A DNA stretch of 64,000 nt from Macrosoma leucophasiata (GCA_036365455.1 JAWQUS010000023.1:9362001-9426000); one strand, 5' to 3'. Shown: positions 10,301 to 22,870, counted from the stretch's first letter. The notes: generated by a model from the letters alone, not told the origin. Made by a program: numbers and translations.

Positions 10301-12035
10301 GTAGAAGCCTGCGGGAGGTTTTCAAAAACATCACTACTCGCTGTTCTACACCGTAGCTATTCGACAGTCAATCAAATTATCTATATCGAATTCGGTATAA
10401 GCGTGATCACGCATTTACATCAATTTACTTCAGATCGCGAGTTACGATTATCTTGCACCGCGGATATGTAAGTTTGTAGGTCGATACAATTTACTACAAC
10501 TCTAGACCGCGTGGGTAAACTACTTATAATCAATTTGTGATGCAACTATGTAGATATTATGACCCAGTTAACACGATTATGTTTAGTTAAAGTAAAATAA
10601 GATTTTCTCTTAGGATGAGATTCACAGACCGGACTACGACTTTACTTTGATCAAAGTATGCTTAGAACTGTCAGTACAGTAGAAGCTCTTTATTCGGGGT
10701 ATATGTTCCGTAAATATGCCGTGAATACAGAAATCTGCTGATTAGGTTGGAGCGCCTTCTGCGCTCGCCAATTGCCCGGTGAAGTAGACTAATGCCATCT
10801 CGAAACAAGCCGCCTACATAGGTTCGTCCTAAAAAAGATTCAAACGTGTATCATGCATAGGCCTACTTCTGTTTCCTGTTTTGTTTTACGCATGCATCGT
10901 AGCATCAACTAGCATCCCACCAACGATTCAACCCAACTATGTAATCTGTTTAACGGGTCCTGTGTAATAATGGCAACCCATTATTTTTATTCATATTAAA
11001 AGAAAGAAAGAGCAGTCACTATATCCATATATATATATATATATACATACATACATTTTTTTTTTTTAAATGTTTATACAGGTTTTAAATTTTTAAATTA
11101 AATGTACTATAATATGTTATTATTTGTGTTATACAAACAGCCGAGGTAAAATCTTTTTGTAACACCGTAAAAGTTGCCCACGATACAGGCCTTGCCTAGT
11201 GTGGGCAGCACCGTCAAAATTGTTTGTAAATTTACCTCTGCATAAACCATTTCCAACTTGTTATTCAGTTATTAGGTTAAGTATGTTTTGTTAGTTTATG
11301 CTGAAATAAATATATTTTCATATTTTCATTTTCATTTTCATTATACGTCCCACTGCTGGGCACGAGTCTCTCCCCTTTTTGGGGGAGGCCTGGAGCATAC
11401 TCCAACCGCGCTGCTCCAATGCGGATTGGTGGAGGTGGGTTGGGTTAGTGGCCAATCCGCTGTTGGATGTTTTCAAACCGCCCCATAAGGCCTCCGACAA
11501 GGTTTAACGACTGCTATCCATCGATAGCAACCGGGACCGACGGCTTAACGTGCCCTCCGAAGCACGGTCCTGTGTAATGAGGAGCAAATAATATCACGCA
11601 CCTACTCTCGAAACCGGAAACCTCAGGTCTTAGAATAGCGGACTCATTGCCACTCAGGCGCGATTTAAGACAAATATTTTGGGAGAGCGTCAATATTCGC
11701 AAGCAACGATTTTGAGGTCGCGAGGTCGTGATTTGCATTATAATTGCTTTATTTATGTATGAATTTCATCTTATCCTGTGCAACTTAGGGGGTGCTGTTT
11801 AAAACCTCTACTACCCATTCTCCTTAGAATCATCTCTAGAATCGCCACGGTTACCACTATTGCCACTAACCCAGCGAATAGGTTTAGTTAGGCTGACTAA
11901 ATTGTTCATGCAGTAATATTTTCAAAATTCAACTCACATTCTTCATTTCTCCATTGCAGATATGACTTCCAGCTCTTCAACTACACCATAGACAACTACT
12001 ACGACCTACTAGACGACAAGGCCAGTCACGGTTGA
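7392..12035 (+). CDS. Carbohydrate sulfotransferase (chondroitin-type, CHST11-like), 5' part missing
   Basis: Five exons join in frame: 7392-7579, 8036-8333, 8950-9129, 9915-10072 and 11960-12035 (TGA 12033-12035), all GT-AG, about 299 residues. The family transfers sulfate from PAPS to a sugar hydroxyl (GalNAc in chondroitin for CHST11-14) in the Golgi lumen. Motifs seen: a 5'-phosphosulfate loop KAASTSW soon after the second exon starts, a 3'-phosphate motif VRHPLERLASAYNDK later in that exon, and paired Cys in DFCTPCKF in exon three. The loop lacks the basic residue that usually follows Trp in vertebrate members (WKR), and this copy has W-M-Y. The N-terminal cytosolic tail and membrane anchor must lie in exons further upstream. 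Intron three carries a decayed SINE. The substrate cannot be told from sequence. Confidence 0.88.
9390..9610 (+). mobile_element. Decayed copy of the tRNA-derived SINE (family B)
   Basis: TTTCGATTCCCGGGTCGGAT (B-box region), GCTATCAGAGATAACGGTGT, TCGCCACCTGTAACATGGGA and CCCGAAGGGGTAGGCAGAGG follow the SINE order in plus orientation, with deletions. It lies in the third visible sulfotransferase intron. Confidence 0.55.
10613..10677 (+). mobile_element. Half of a family-C MITE
   Basis: GAGATTCACAGACCGGACTA and the following CGACTTTACTTTGATCAAAG match the left arm of the palindromic MITE at 6160-6295. The right arm is absent. Confidence 0.55.
10965..11580 (+). repeat. Family-F repeat, split by AT-rich sequence and a microsatellite
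   Basis: AATAATGGCAACCCATTA at 10966-10983 starts the unit, which resumes near 11341 (ACGTCCCACTGCTGGGCACG). It continues through CAAACCGCCCCATAAGG and TATCCATCGATAGCAACCGG to CTCCGAAGCACGG. Between them are an (AT)n/(ATAC)n tract (about 11027-11056), a T-run and (TTTTCA)n near 11320-11342. It lies inside the last sulfotransferase intron. Confidence 0.55.
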
Positions 12036-12730
12036 GCCGACACCCTATTTCGTATGCCTACTCCAAGCGCTCCCATCGGGGTGACGCATTACCCGACGCA
12101 TAGGGAGAATATTCAAGAAAGGAAAGACTGATCATTAGGCATAGATTGATTGCCTACATATTGATCCAAGTGAAAGCGAAGTCAATTTACGTTATTGCCA
12201 TGTATTTATTGTGATAAGAGTGCCGAATAAGGTTGGGTCGCGTGCGAACAGCTTTCGCTCCAAATTAAGTTTCACTGCATTTAAACTTTTGCCATGGTTA
12301 GCATCTTACTAAGTTGAGATTTTAATCTCTTAGCTTTTCACAATGACTTATGAAATGGATGAGTAGTTACAATAGCATTGATATAGAATGTTGTACGTTA
12401 CATAAATATTTTGTAATAGTACAAAATTTCTTAGCGCTTCCATAAACTATGATAGATTTATGGAAATTAGTAATACTAAGGATACGTAAAAAAGTATCTA
12501 TTTTAATACAAAATTACGATTAATAAATCATATTTCATCGTTGCGATAAATGACAAGTCAAATCATACGTTTCAAATATCCATATTTAATAAAAAATAAT
12601 GATCGAACTGTATGTAAAAATAAAAATCTTCAAATCATCGAACTAAAAAGAAAGAACGAAGACTTGTAATGTGTTTTTGCATCTAAAATACAAGATATTA
12701 GGTTTGGACGTTAATAAAAGATAAATAAAA
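12036..12730 (+). other. Probable 3' UTR of the sulfotransferase
   Basis: No coding continues after the TGA. Candidate polyadenylation signals AATAAA lie at 12522-12527, 12713-12718 and 12724-12729. The sequence is free of the dispersed repeats that fill the surrounding DNA, which fits a transcribed UTR. Confidence 0.5.
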
Positions 12731-14393
12731 GGTCAAGTTAAATGAAAAAAAAAATATATATTAATTTATTTATTTCTCGTAATTTTTGGGGAAATCTATA
12801 AGTATCTATTGTTTTAGTTTTAAAAATTATTAACTTGGTTATGTATTAAATTAATTTTCCAAATTTATTTATTTCCATTGTTTATTCTCTCAATATTGTA
12901 TTTTACATCTTATTTATTATTCTATTTAAATAAAAAAACAAATACCCGTTTGCAATGACGCCACTTGATACAGTAATTAGGTAAGTACTTAACTAAGTAT
13001 CAACAATTTGCCATTGTTACTAATGAAGGGCCGAGTAACGATCTCTGACGTCTTTTATTCTTCATCGAAAACAAATATGGCGGATATAAGCGATTTTGTA
13101 AAAAGTCATTACAAGTCCTTTATTTAGAACGGAACGTTGCCCTAAGATATTCGCAACTTTAAAATCACTAAATAATATTCAAATAATAATAACATCATTT
13201 AATATTTCAAAACTGCTTATTTGTAATATCTCACACATGATGCTATACCTACCCACATTTTCAATAATTTTCATTGTCTAAAAAATAGAAAACTCGCAAA
13301 AAATATTTTATAATGGTAACCACAAATCAGCTATTTTATTCTACCATGTTCATCAAACTATACCTCGATTCTTCATTATTTAAAAAAAAAACATGATATA
13401 TGTAGGTACTATGGCACCAATAAATAAAGACTAATTTAATGTTGTATTAGCTAGTTACAGATTTACGGAATAAGATTTTGTTTAAGTTATGACGTAATAA
13501 ACGCAATAACTTTGTCGATTGTTTAAAATATACCTTATTGTATTTATTTCTTTGACTACATTAAGTTCTTTATTGTGTAACTGACAAGTTTAATAAAATG
13601 GAGTTATTATTATTAAAATCCAATATATTTCGCATAAATATCTTAAATGCATAATAAAATCTTTTATTCATATTCACAGTTACCAAATTTTGAATTTATG
13701 TCATTACGATAATTTTGTTAAATAGGTGTGTAGTGATACTTAAATATCCGCAATTAAGCAACATTATTATAAGCATCATAAAAGCAATAAGTACGAGTAA
13801 GTTATATGGATTATCTAAGTTTTTAAGATCAAGTTATTACCAATTATTATACTTTGACATTGTAAATGAAATAAGTCTCGAAAGCCAATTTGACTATTGG
13901 ACTATAATGTAGTCCTAAAAGTCGAGTAGTCAACATTTTCCACCCCACTATGTTCTGTAGCGTACCTAATCTTTTAATGGATAGCTTCCGATTTCGGAAT
14001 TATCCAAGAATTAAACTTTACAGATAAACAAACTAAGACAGACGGTGAAAAAAATTATGAATTAATGTAATTTGGTTTCTGAGAACTGTTGAAACTTTTA
14101 AAACTATGCAATACTTAATAACCCAGATATTTTAACGCTACATTATGATACCTATACTTAAAAAATGGTTCAGTATAGATTTTTTTAAAACTAAGTAACT
14201 AAATCTTTACTGTAATGACAAATTGAACAAATAGCACCTTTTGTTTTATACGTTAAAGGCCAGTTTTGCTTCATTATAATCTCATATTGCGGTAAAGTCT
14301 CATCATCTTTTCTGAACCTATTTTTATTTGACATAAAAGAAAGCATTATTTCAAAATATTTCTTGTTAAATTTTTAAGTATGTTTATGTATCT
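12731..14393. other. AT-rich intergenic DNA
   Basis: Only short chance open frames. I see no repeat family, RNA gene or exon here. Confidence 0.5.
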
Positions 14394-14893
14394 TCACGCC
14401 AGGTCCCTAACGGGGTAGGCAGAGAGTGTAGAGCGCCAGATATCCCGGTTCTGACAAACCTCTCGTGCCTCGTATACTTTCATCATTCTCTTCATACATG
14501 CACGCCGATTCCTAAGACTTTTGATCCCACCATCAGACAGAACTCGACCTATTTGGTCATGGTAGGTCAGTCTTGGTCTTCCTGGGCCTCTGCAACCATC
14601 CACATTCGCATTGTATATCTGTTTAGTCATTCGCTCATTCGACATTCTTTCTATATGCCCGAACCATCGGAGCATGCCTTTTTTCATTTTTACACCGATA
14701 CTATCACACAAAGCCTCTTTCTTATATCTTCATTACGAACGCGATCGGTGAGTGATACACCGCAGATCTTGCGCAATGATCTCATCTCGACCGCGTTCAA
14801 CTTACTTTCATGCTCTTTCCTGCATACCCAGCTCTCGCTTAGTATGTTTAAGCTTTTAAAATTGGTTAGGGGCCATATCACCATCTCTTGCAA
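14394..14893 (-). mobile_element. LINE fragment: C-terminal end of a reverse transcriptase ORF, frameshifted
   Basis: Read on the minus strand, 14893-14690 encodes ESWVCRKEHESKLNAVEMRS and LRKICGVSLTDRVRNEDIRK. A second frame, 14711-14394, continues with MLRWFGHIERM, GRGPGRPRLTY-like Gly/Arg/Pro residues and ICQN-type ends (EAREVCQNRDIWR, SAYPVRDLA). This is the conserved tail of lepidopteran RTE-type non-LTR reverse transcriptases. The frame changes near 14690-14711, and no catalytic RT motifs or endonuclease remain, so it is a dead 5'-truncated copy. Its extreme 3' end recurs at 6545-6665. Confidence 0.8.
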
Positions 14894-16675
14894 CAGTCGT
14901 ATTTAAATACAACTTTGTTTTAACGTATGCCGCATGTCATGCCTTATAGTAAGTTTGCTATAACGCTTCTTTACTAACAAAGTTACATTACATGATGATA
15001 TGGCCGCAGGCCAAAGGCCGCATTGATTTTTCGATTAAGGTGAACTTATTTTTATTTATATTGTTATACTACAATACGTATTAGAAATATTTGAATAAGC
15101 GTAATACTATAATTAATATTTAAAATGATGTAATTAGGAAAAAGATATCTTATATGGCGAATTGTTAATCATGTAGATTTAAATAAATAAAGATACAATA
15201 ATTATAAAGAGTGGGATCATTATGTTTTACAAAATAGTTGAATTATTTCTCGGCTAGTGAATCCCATATGTAATTCATGATATATAAATAGGTACAATAC
15301 AGTAATTTTGAATTACTTTTCAGTCTATCAATTAACTAGTCGGTAGTTTTTTGTTGTATAGATGTAATATAATTGTTCTGAGCTTATTATGATTTTATAT
15401 ATTTGTTTTTGTCGTTGTAAATGTTAAAATCGTTGATTTATTTGGGAGTAATTACCTACGTAACTAAGTAATGAAAGTAGTAAATAGGATATACATAAGT
15501 ATACAAATTATGCATTTTTATAAACTTTAAGTTCGATTTTACCAGACATGTTACGCCTACAGCTATATTTACCTAATTGCCTACGATAGTTATAGGTACC
15601 TTTTATGCCCACTTATCATGTGAATAGACCTGCCTTAATGATGTTTAATGGTAGCTACTCACTTAACAACTCCACAAAAACTGATAATTTAACAGGAACA
15701 AATCGAACGGCATAAAGTAATGTGATTTGACCTCAAAAGAATCAAAGAAATGGAACAATGTTTAATAAACGATATAATATTCAGATTTATGAGCATTCAA
15801 TTTTATACTTCAAACATGAACAAGTTAGCGTTGTTGATAAGTGAGATAAACAAAATATGAATTCCATATGACCACAAAGAATCATGGCAAGTTCCATACA
15901 TTGATTTGTACAAAAAAAGTTATAAAAAGGTACAAGGTAAAACGGATTAGAGATATTATCTAGGGAACCTAAAAAACATTTTCTGATATTAAAAATATTT
16001 TTAAATCACCGGATTAAAAATCGTCTTTCCTAACAACAGTAGGTAGAAGCACTCCATACTAAAGTTCAATTTCAAACTTTTTATTCCGGAGAGTTAAAAA
16101 TATTTTAAGTATCAGGAAATGTTGTTTAGGTTCACTGGATAATATTTCCATGCTGTTTTACCGTGTACCTTTTTTTCATTTTTTCTATACAAATCTTGCC
16201 ATGATCCTTTAGGTACTACAGTTAAAAAGTTAAGCATCAATTTTTCCATAATTTATATACGATTACATAAAATACCATTAAGAATATTGCAGTTTGAAAT
16301 ATTCGAATAATTGTTCGCTTCTAGGTCGAGTTTAGTTAGAGAATTGTTTGTATATAGTATTGTACGGAATGAATTCTAGACCAAAAAGTATGGCCTATGA
16401 TAGAAACTGAAATGGTGCTATAGTTGTTTAGATTTTGATCTCATATCAGATTGTGAGATGGATGCAGTGCGAACTTGTTGCTAATTATGTATTGTGTTAT
16501 AAATTCCAACTGTCATTGAATCGGTTGTGTTTACATAATGTTAACGAAGAAAATTTTATTCTTAGTACTTATAGAGAAATAAATATGAGTTTACTGCTAT
16601 GTGAGTTTTTATTTGTTATAAATTTATCACGTCACTTTTCACTGTGAGCTCGTTTCGATGATCGACAGTATAGAC
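14894..16675. other. AT-rich intergenic DNA
   Basis: No gene or recognisable repeat. The open frame at 16435-16647 has no supporting feature. Confidence 0.5.
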
Positions 16676-16900
16676 ACCACCGTATTACCTAATCTACTTG
16701 TCACTAAGTGGTAGTGTTCAGCACTAATTAACATACCTATGACAAGTGATTGTTTAAATCCTAAATGATAAATTAAGATTTTGACTTAAGGTGTTCCAGG
16801 GTAGTCGTTATGTACCCTACATACAGCCCCGTAATTCCCGATACAAAGACATAACAGCTGAGGCATCAGGAGTGGCAAGTATCTACGTTGAAATCTTTCC
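16676..16900 (-). repeat. Family-A fragments
   Basis: ACCACCGTATTACCTAATCT with CTAAGTGGTAGTGTTCAGCA (16676-16728), and CCCGTAATTCCCGATACAAA with GGCATCAGGAGTGGCAAG (16830-16880), match the family-A unit in minus orientation. Another scrap lies at 17555-17612. Confidence 0.5.
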
Positions 16901-17035
16901 TTTTAATGTAGATGTAGGTATTGTTTATAGACTAGACTAACATTAACAGTGGTATTGTCAACTCTAAACATATGTGACCCATATGTAATATCTTGTTCAG
17001 GGATTAATAGATAAGCTGTCTAAATTTTAACGTAC

Positions 17036-17282
17036 GTAACATAACTTCACGCCTGTAATCCTCTGCAATACTCATACATACACTGCTCATACATGCAAAC
17101 ACCCTTGATTCGCCGGTTAAACTCCTAGGTACTGAGAAACTTAAAGAAAATGGAAAAATCCAAATAGAATTAGAGATAAAGGATTTCACACCGTTATCTC
17201 TGATAGCCCCCGACCCGGGAATCGAACCCAGGACTCCAGCATAGTATTCGTGGCCTGCTACCACTAGACTACTGAGGTAGAG
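17036..17282 (-). mobile_element. tRNA-derived SINE, family B (shortened copy)
   Basis: On the minus strand it starts CTACCTCAGTAGTCTAGTGG (A-box region), then GGTTCGATTCCCGGGTCGGG (B box), the body CTATCAGAGATAACGGTGTG, and the tail ending ACAGGCGTGAAGTTATG. An internal deletion removes the CTCGCCACCTGTTACATG part. Confidence 0.75.
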
Positions 17283-17699
17283 AACTTAATTTTCATTCAA
17301 GATAAGGACTCTTCATACAAAAATGATAATTTTCATTTGAATACTAAACAGGTATATTTTATAAATTATTTGATCAATTACAGTGTTGTTTGAACTAAAT
17401 GCATAGGGAATTGAGGTAAATACATCCTCTTTTCTGATGTTTTGGTTCTATTCCTGAAAAAGAAATATATAAATATATTATTACAAAGTGAAACCATTGA
17501 CTAGCTGTCATTCATTAATTATTAAAAAAAAAGAGACAAAATAACTTCTGCAAAGCATCGCATCTGTATTTTAACTCGGGCTTTTGTTTAGATGTCTATA
17601 GGCTGCAATATTAAATAAAATAAAATTAATAAAAAAATTTAAAAAAAAAATGTGTTTTATTCCTTAAATAGTAAAGTACATAGTAAGTTTTTAATTTAA

Positions 17700-17840
17700 T
17701 TATATTGAGGACCCCTTTCGAGTATAGGCCTCCTCCAGTGTCTTCCAGTTGTCTCTATCCCTTGCATGTCTGATCCAATTTGAGCCAGCAATGGCACTAA
17801 TGTCATCAGCCCATCGTGACCTCTGTCTGCCTGTTCTTCT
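17700..17840 (-). mobile_element. LINE 3' fragment: last ~46 codons of a reverse transcriptase ORF
   Basis: Minus-strand reading from 17840 to a TAA at 17702-17700 gives RRTGRQRSRWADDISAIAGS, then W-I-R-H-A-R-D-R-D-N-W and LEEAYTRKG. The GRxxxRWxDDI...W...A.DRxxWxxLEEAY pattern ends many insect non-LTR reverse transcriptases. An A/T-rich tail follows at 17610-17699. It sits 270 bp beyond the PIG-K stop codon. Confidence 0.7.
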
Positions 17841-17884
17841 GCAGGCTGCAGTATTAACTTACCACTAATGTTAACTACATGTTT

Positions 17885-18085
17885 GTTTCTACATTCTTCC
17901 ACTAGTGCAGGCAGTCAACCGAACAATGGCGGTCAAGCCATTCCAATGCGCGGTAGTAAATGCAACATCCTGCGATAAAACTATCAAAACTGCGATCACC
18001 AATCCGCATGGCAAGCGTGGCGATTATGTCATATTCCACTTAAGCGGAGGCTTTGGACCAGCAGTGGACATCTTTGGGATAATAT
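17885..18085 (+). repeat. Family-E repeat fragment
   Basis: CAGTCAACCGAACAATGGCG, GTCAAGCCATTCCAATG and CTGCGATAAAACTATC match, in inverse order or strand, the segments at 42640-42830, 43200-43350 and 57765-57935 (GGAATGGTTTGACCGCCATT, GTTCGGTTGACTGACTG). It abuts the PIG-K stop codon. Confidence 0.5.
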
Positions 18086-18109
18086 GATGAAGCATAAGTA
18101 CCAAAAGAC

Positions 18110-21100
18110 TTACTCAACAGCCACTTTCTTCTTTCTCTTTGGTATATCCATTATCTCTATGGGATCTGTGGTAATGACGACAGGTCTTACAGATCCAAAG
18201 AAATCTGTAATTGGGACTTTGCTTGGGTCCCGTTTGAACAAATCACGCCGGACCCCCACTGTAGACAGGCAAGCACTTTTTGGACAGACAGCCAACTGAA
18301 AGAAAATAAATACGCTATTTAAAAAAACTACGTCCGATTCATACATTTCGTACTACACAGAGCAATTAGAGCGAAATGATTTGATCACCATTGATCACCA
18401 TTGAATCACCACTAAACAATGGTGTGGCCAGAGACTCCCAAACATTGTTCTGCTATACTGTCTCTTTGTGACCCGCTTAATAATATTTTTAAACCAAAGC
18501 TGGTTCCTTAAGGTAAACTAATACACATTTGTTAAGAATATTTACAAGGCATGGATCAAGTGGCTATTATTTTCTAAAATAAGGGGGGAATTTTGCGACC
18601 CGGTATTTTGATAGCCCGGTACTGGGTCGCGATCCGGGAAATGGGAAACGCTGGTGTAGGCGTTTACTGGAGACGAGCTACATAAGATTGGCGGACAGTT
18701 ATTGGATGATATTAGTCCTTTATACATGTAAAACTTATAAAAATACTATAATGCAATTAATTGATACTTACAAATTCAGACATAGTCTTTTTACTATTTG
18801 GTGAGACATTCTCCAAAAATTCCAAGACATAGTAGGTGTATCTATCTATAATGTAGACTCCTATAGCCGTATCTACATGATGCTGAAAAAATATACAGAC
18901 AATGAGCTAAGAAAATGTTTGTTTTACAAAAAGAACTTGGGTGTTACCCAAGTTATGGAGTTATAGTCAAACAATATGCCTTCATACTTATAACACAGAT
19001 ATTAGAAAGTGATCAGTTTGTAGAAAAATTCACCCTCCTGCTACAGTAACATTTTCCCCCTTATTTAAAACGTCTTTCCAGGACGTCAAGTATCCATTTG
19101 ACAACATTTGACATATATGTTGCTCATATTGGTCGGCAACGCGACACTTTTGTTTTGTAACGTTGCGCGTCATGTCTTCACTTGACAACAATAGATGCCC
19201 AACTAACGGTGCTCTCTAAAACAACAAGCACGTGATTCTTGTTGAATTTCGACGATTGTTGTGCAACATAGTGGATACTAGGCTTACCTTATTAAGCTTT
19301 GAGGTGAGGTAGCCCCCACACCTCAGTTTATACACAAAAACTACACTCCTCACATCTACACTACATCATTATAATGAAACATATACTTACAGAAAGTGAA
19401 TCTTCACCAACCAAGCTACTAGCTGTAGCAAGTATATTTGGTGAATAGAATTTCTCATACATAGATGATGCCTGGCACGTGTCTATTATGAAAAATATTT
19501 CATTGTATCTGAAAAAGTTATTAACAATCTGTACATAAGTACACTAACAATAAAACAAAATTAACACTGTACAAATAAGAGATTATCATTAAACCAATGA
19601 GCTTATAAATACTATAACATCATTGCATTAAACAAACAAAACACACCTTCTTTTTTGCCACATCTGCTCTAAGGCATCAGCTAATTCTTGACTGGTTACT
19701 TCTTCAGAGTCTTGAAACTTGAGGAAACCATCTCCACCGTGGCCAGTGAGGTAGATAAGTATGTTGCTCCCCTCATCAGTTAACAAGCGTTTAGAACGGG
19801 GTGTGTCTGGTGGGACCCTTCCAGTTAGGAGACGGACAAAGTTTTCCACTGAAACCTAGCACATTATGTAGATTAAATTATAATAATATAAATCTCTCGA
19901 ATATCAAGTAAACATAAGGATACAACATTAAATATTTTTTTTATTTTTGATAGGGTTTGGAGAATTATTGACGACCCGGTTAGTCCAGCAGTGCGAAACA
20001 ATCCTTTGATTTGAAGGGTCGCAGGCACACCGCGGACACTCCGCCAAAATTCCATACAAACACTTAATTTGGTTACTATCCATCAGTGACGTGTATTTAC
20101 ACGCGCACCTGTGTGCGTAGCATGTACAAAATACCAACCGTCGCCCAAGGGGTTGTGTATGTGTGCAAATCGGGCGGGACGTCGACGTGTCCATTCTATA
20201 CGTAGTATTATTACATATTCTCTGTCGCAGTTTTGATCCCTGATTTGGAACAGATATTTGTATGGCCTACAGATATTTATTTCGGGTCTGGGTGTTTGTG
20301 TATGTGTTGTGTGTGTACAACGGCCTCTACGACACAGGTTTATATAATATCTAATGTGGAGCTGTGAGTGTAAGCATATTTTTTATATCAATTTTATATC
20401 ATGATAGTGGCAAATGTAATTGCCAAAACAATTAATTTAAATAAAACTTACAACAAGTATTTACTAGATGTCTAAGTGGAGAATAGATGAGTTGTTGCTC
20501 TTAAGATAATGCTGTGTCAGACATTCTGCCGTTATCTCTAAAAAAACAGGTTGGTAGCAACATTTAACTGGCATTGTTTAAGAATTGAATAGGTGGAAAA
20601 GGTGTAATTATCAGGGTACGTAGTCTTCTTATCTTTAGTAATGTAATGACGAATCTCTTGACATCTGTCATTAGAATTGAAAAAAAAATTGGAAAAATAG
20701 GAGTTACAAAATGTTTATACTGTGTATAAACATATGTAAATTGTTTATACTGGGTAAATACATATATCGATGGCAGCATTATGAGTTCATAAAGCACACA
20801 CATTCACACATAAGCCATATTTTGCATTGAACAATTTTCTCAGCAGTGAAGATATTTTAATCAATAAAATAACCTGGCTAGCTGGTATATATACTAAGGG
20901 ACTAAGTATTTGACTAAAAACTATGCAATTCACATACTAAATAACTGTGTAGTCACATAAACATAATAAACAACTTATCCTATTTAGGGGCCATATATTA
21001 CATTGGGATTTTTTGTGTTCTAATAAAACTTTACATCCATCACAACCAAAAATACACAACAATGAAATGTACAACAACAACTACAAAGATAATGTCCAAA

Positions 21101-21735
21101 TTACCTCATACCTAAATGTCCTCACACTAAAAACAGACAACTTAACTTAAAAAGAATGGTAAAGGTGAATGATGGTGTGACATGGAGCAGGGTGGCGGAC
21201 AACAGGAAATAATGGTTAAGATTGGCTAACAGACGAGTTACTGGATGTCATCTGATTAAAGTATTCAAGATAGAAATTAAGGAAAATTGTAATCTGTTAA
21301 TTCTATCTTACTTCATAACCTCTATAATCCACTTCAACGTCATCTCCGTACACATTTATTTGTTCATGAGCATTATTGAATATGGTAGCGGGCCGTGGGT
21401 TGCGAGGATTACATGCCATATCATCCGATATCATCAGGATGATCTGACTATCAGGTATACCCAATCGCTTCACACTTCGGTATATAGATAACACATTGGC
21501 TACATGACGATAGTTGAACCAAAACCTCGACGTATCCACCAAGACGGCCCAATTATTTGTGTGGTTCGACTTTTGGAATTGCTCGGGTATCTGCAGATAA
21601 CTTTTTAATTTAGAATTTTTATATCAGAGTACAGTGTTTTGGTGAATGAAACTTGTTTACCTCGATTCCTTTGCAAAAATTGACAATGAAAACAAAAACA
21701 AACAAGAAAAAACTTAATTTTATAGCAGTGGGCAT
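18110..21735 (-). CDS. PIGK: PIG-K / GPI8, catalytic subunit of the GPI transamidase
   Basis: Six minus-strand exons join in frame: 21735-21661, 21590-21312, 19855-19647, 19508-19391, 18882-18772 and 18295-18110 (TAA), giving 325 aa. PIG-K is the C13 (legumain-like) cysteine protease of the ER transamidase. It cuts the C-terminal signal of precursors and transfers the new end to GPI. Seen: an N-terminal signal peptide (25-residue first exon, [14 protein letters not shown]), the conserved block [18 protein letters not shown], catalytic His157 in [12 protein letters not shown], catalytic Cys199 in FIIDTCQAS, and the late block [11 protein letters not shown]. The protein ends in a basic tail, [10 protein letters not shown], without the C-terminal membrane span of human or yeast PIG-K, a state also known for the trypanosome enzyme. 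The start is the only ATG giving a signal peptide. Confidence 0.95.
19925..20375 (+). mobile_element. Family-G element, tRNA-like SINE with GC-rich segment
   Basis: It begins TTGACGACCCGGTTAGTCCA and runs through GATTTGAAGGGTCGCAGG (tRNA-like head) into ACACCGCGGACACTCCGCC, CAGTGACGTGTATTTACACG and GGGCGGGACGTCGACGTGTC. It then continues with TGGCCTACAGATATTTATTT, GGGTCTGGGTGTTTGTGTAT and CTGTGAGTGTAAGCATA. The outer parts match 41811-42065 in reverse; the central part matches 2705-2930. It lies in the second PIG-K intron. Confidence 0.55.
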
Positions 21736-22690
21736 TGTTAACAATTATACATAAATTAATTTGCTATGATTTCTACGACTGATTCTTCTTTTATTTGATT
21801 CTAGAAAATCTAAACACAGACTCCCCATTCATCTGACATTAGAATCTGTGGAATTGACATTTGACTTTTTTTTTTAATATATATAATGGCATCGCTGTTA
21901 CGCATATTACCAGTGTCAAGTAAAACGATATTTCGTATTCGTCATAATTCGACACGTACTACTTTCAAATCATTGAAATACTACATACAGGGCACATTCT
22001 AATAATCTATTTTTCAAAAAATCAATTGCTGTTCATTAGTCTCCGATCAACTCGAAAACGGCTGGACCGATTTGGCTAATTTGCCGTTAAAACATTAAAA
22101 GCAAGCAACATACACCGGCAAACATTGATCAACAAGTTCACATCGATAAGTGGGTACCGAGTAAATGAAAACTGCAGCCTATAGATAACTTGTATGTGTT
22201 AACATGTTTAAAACATTGAGATCTCTAGATCTCGATGCAGATATACTGACACATATCACTGAAAAGTTAAGCCTCTGACACCAATACATGGAATGAAGTA
22301 TACTAGTTTATATATCAAAATGGCTTAAATCATTTTATCAGTTGGCTTTCAACAAATGCCCTGAAACACAATGTAAATAAAACATGTTACATGACTTTCT
22401 CCGTTATGAAGCTAGCAGTGTTTCCAGCGAAATAGTCGGTTATGTCTCCAAAACTTTTATGAACATAGTTCTAACACATCAACAACAACAATATTTGTAA
22501 TATTTTATTTTTCGCAATAACACGTGCCAGTAAAAATTCTTTTCCGTTTTTCCTTTAATTTCTAAACTTCACTCGCATGATTTATTGTGAAAAATAAAAT
22601 AATTCAATTATTAAGAGACCAGCGATATTGACGAATATCTTAACGTATATACTGCAAAGTGTATTATATCGGTTGTATTGCTAATAATTA
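21736..22690. other. PIG-K upstream flank with repeat scraps
   Basis: 21888-21945 repeats 4560-4612. 22500-22608 is a small fold-back (TTATTTTATTTTTCGCAATA facing TTATTGTGAAAAATAAAATA) with the CACTCGCAT end shared by the tRNA-like family. 22045-22085 (AACTCGAAAACGGCTGGACC) is a common lepidopteran repeat phrase. No promoter motif for PIG-K could be defined. Confidence 0.4.
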
Positions 22691-22694
22691 GTTA

Positions 22695-22870
22695 TCAATG
22701 GATGTCGTTCACCCACCCTCAATCGGTTAAAAATAGAAAGAGGAACGGCAAAGTTTGACGCATTGGTGTGGGACCTCTGTAGCTTAGTGGTAAAGCGGCT
22801 GGACTGATTATTCTGAGGTTACAGGTTCGATTCCTGTCCGAAGTAAAATTTTTCTTTCCAATTTTTTTCT
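22695..22870 (+). repeat. Repeat carrying a tRNA-like unit
   Basis: The 72 bases 22773-22844 have A-box (TAGCTTAGTGGTAAAGCGG) and B-box (GGTTCGATTCC) sequence and a T arm ACAGG/CCTGT, but the acceptor stem ACCTCTG/CCGAAGT pairs only 5 of 7. The upstream leader (GGATGTCGTTCACC ... TTGGTGTGGGAC) is shared with the minus-strand copy at 40981-41052, so the unit is part of a dispersed repeat, not an isolated tRNA gene. Confidence 0.6.

Noticed and set aside
11029..11062. Regulatory AT element
   Set aside because: A plain (AT)n/(ATAC)n microsatellite inside an intronic repeat.
17205..17282. tRNA gene from A and B boxes
   Set aside because: The same boxes occur in every family-B SINE copy with the same body and tail; the cloverleaf does not close.
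22773..22844. tRNA gene
   Set aside because: The acceptor stem has two mismatches and the flanks are shared with another copy at 41053-41130, so it is a repeat-borne pseudo-tRNA.
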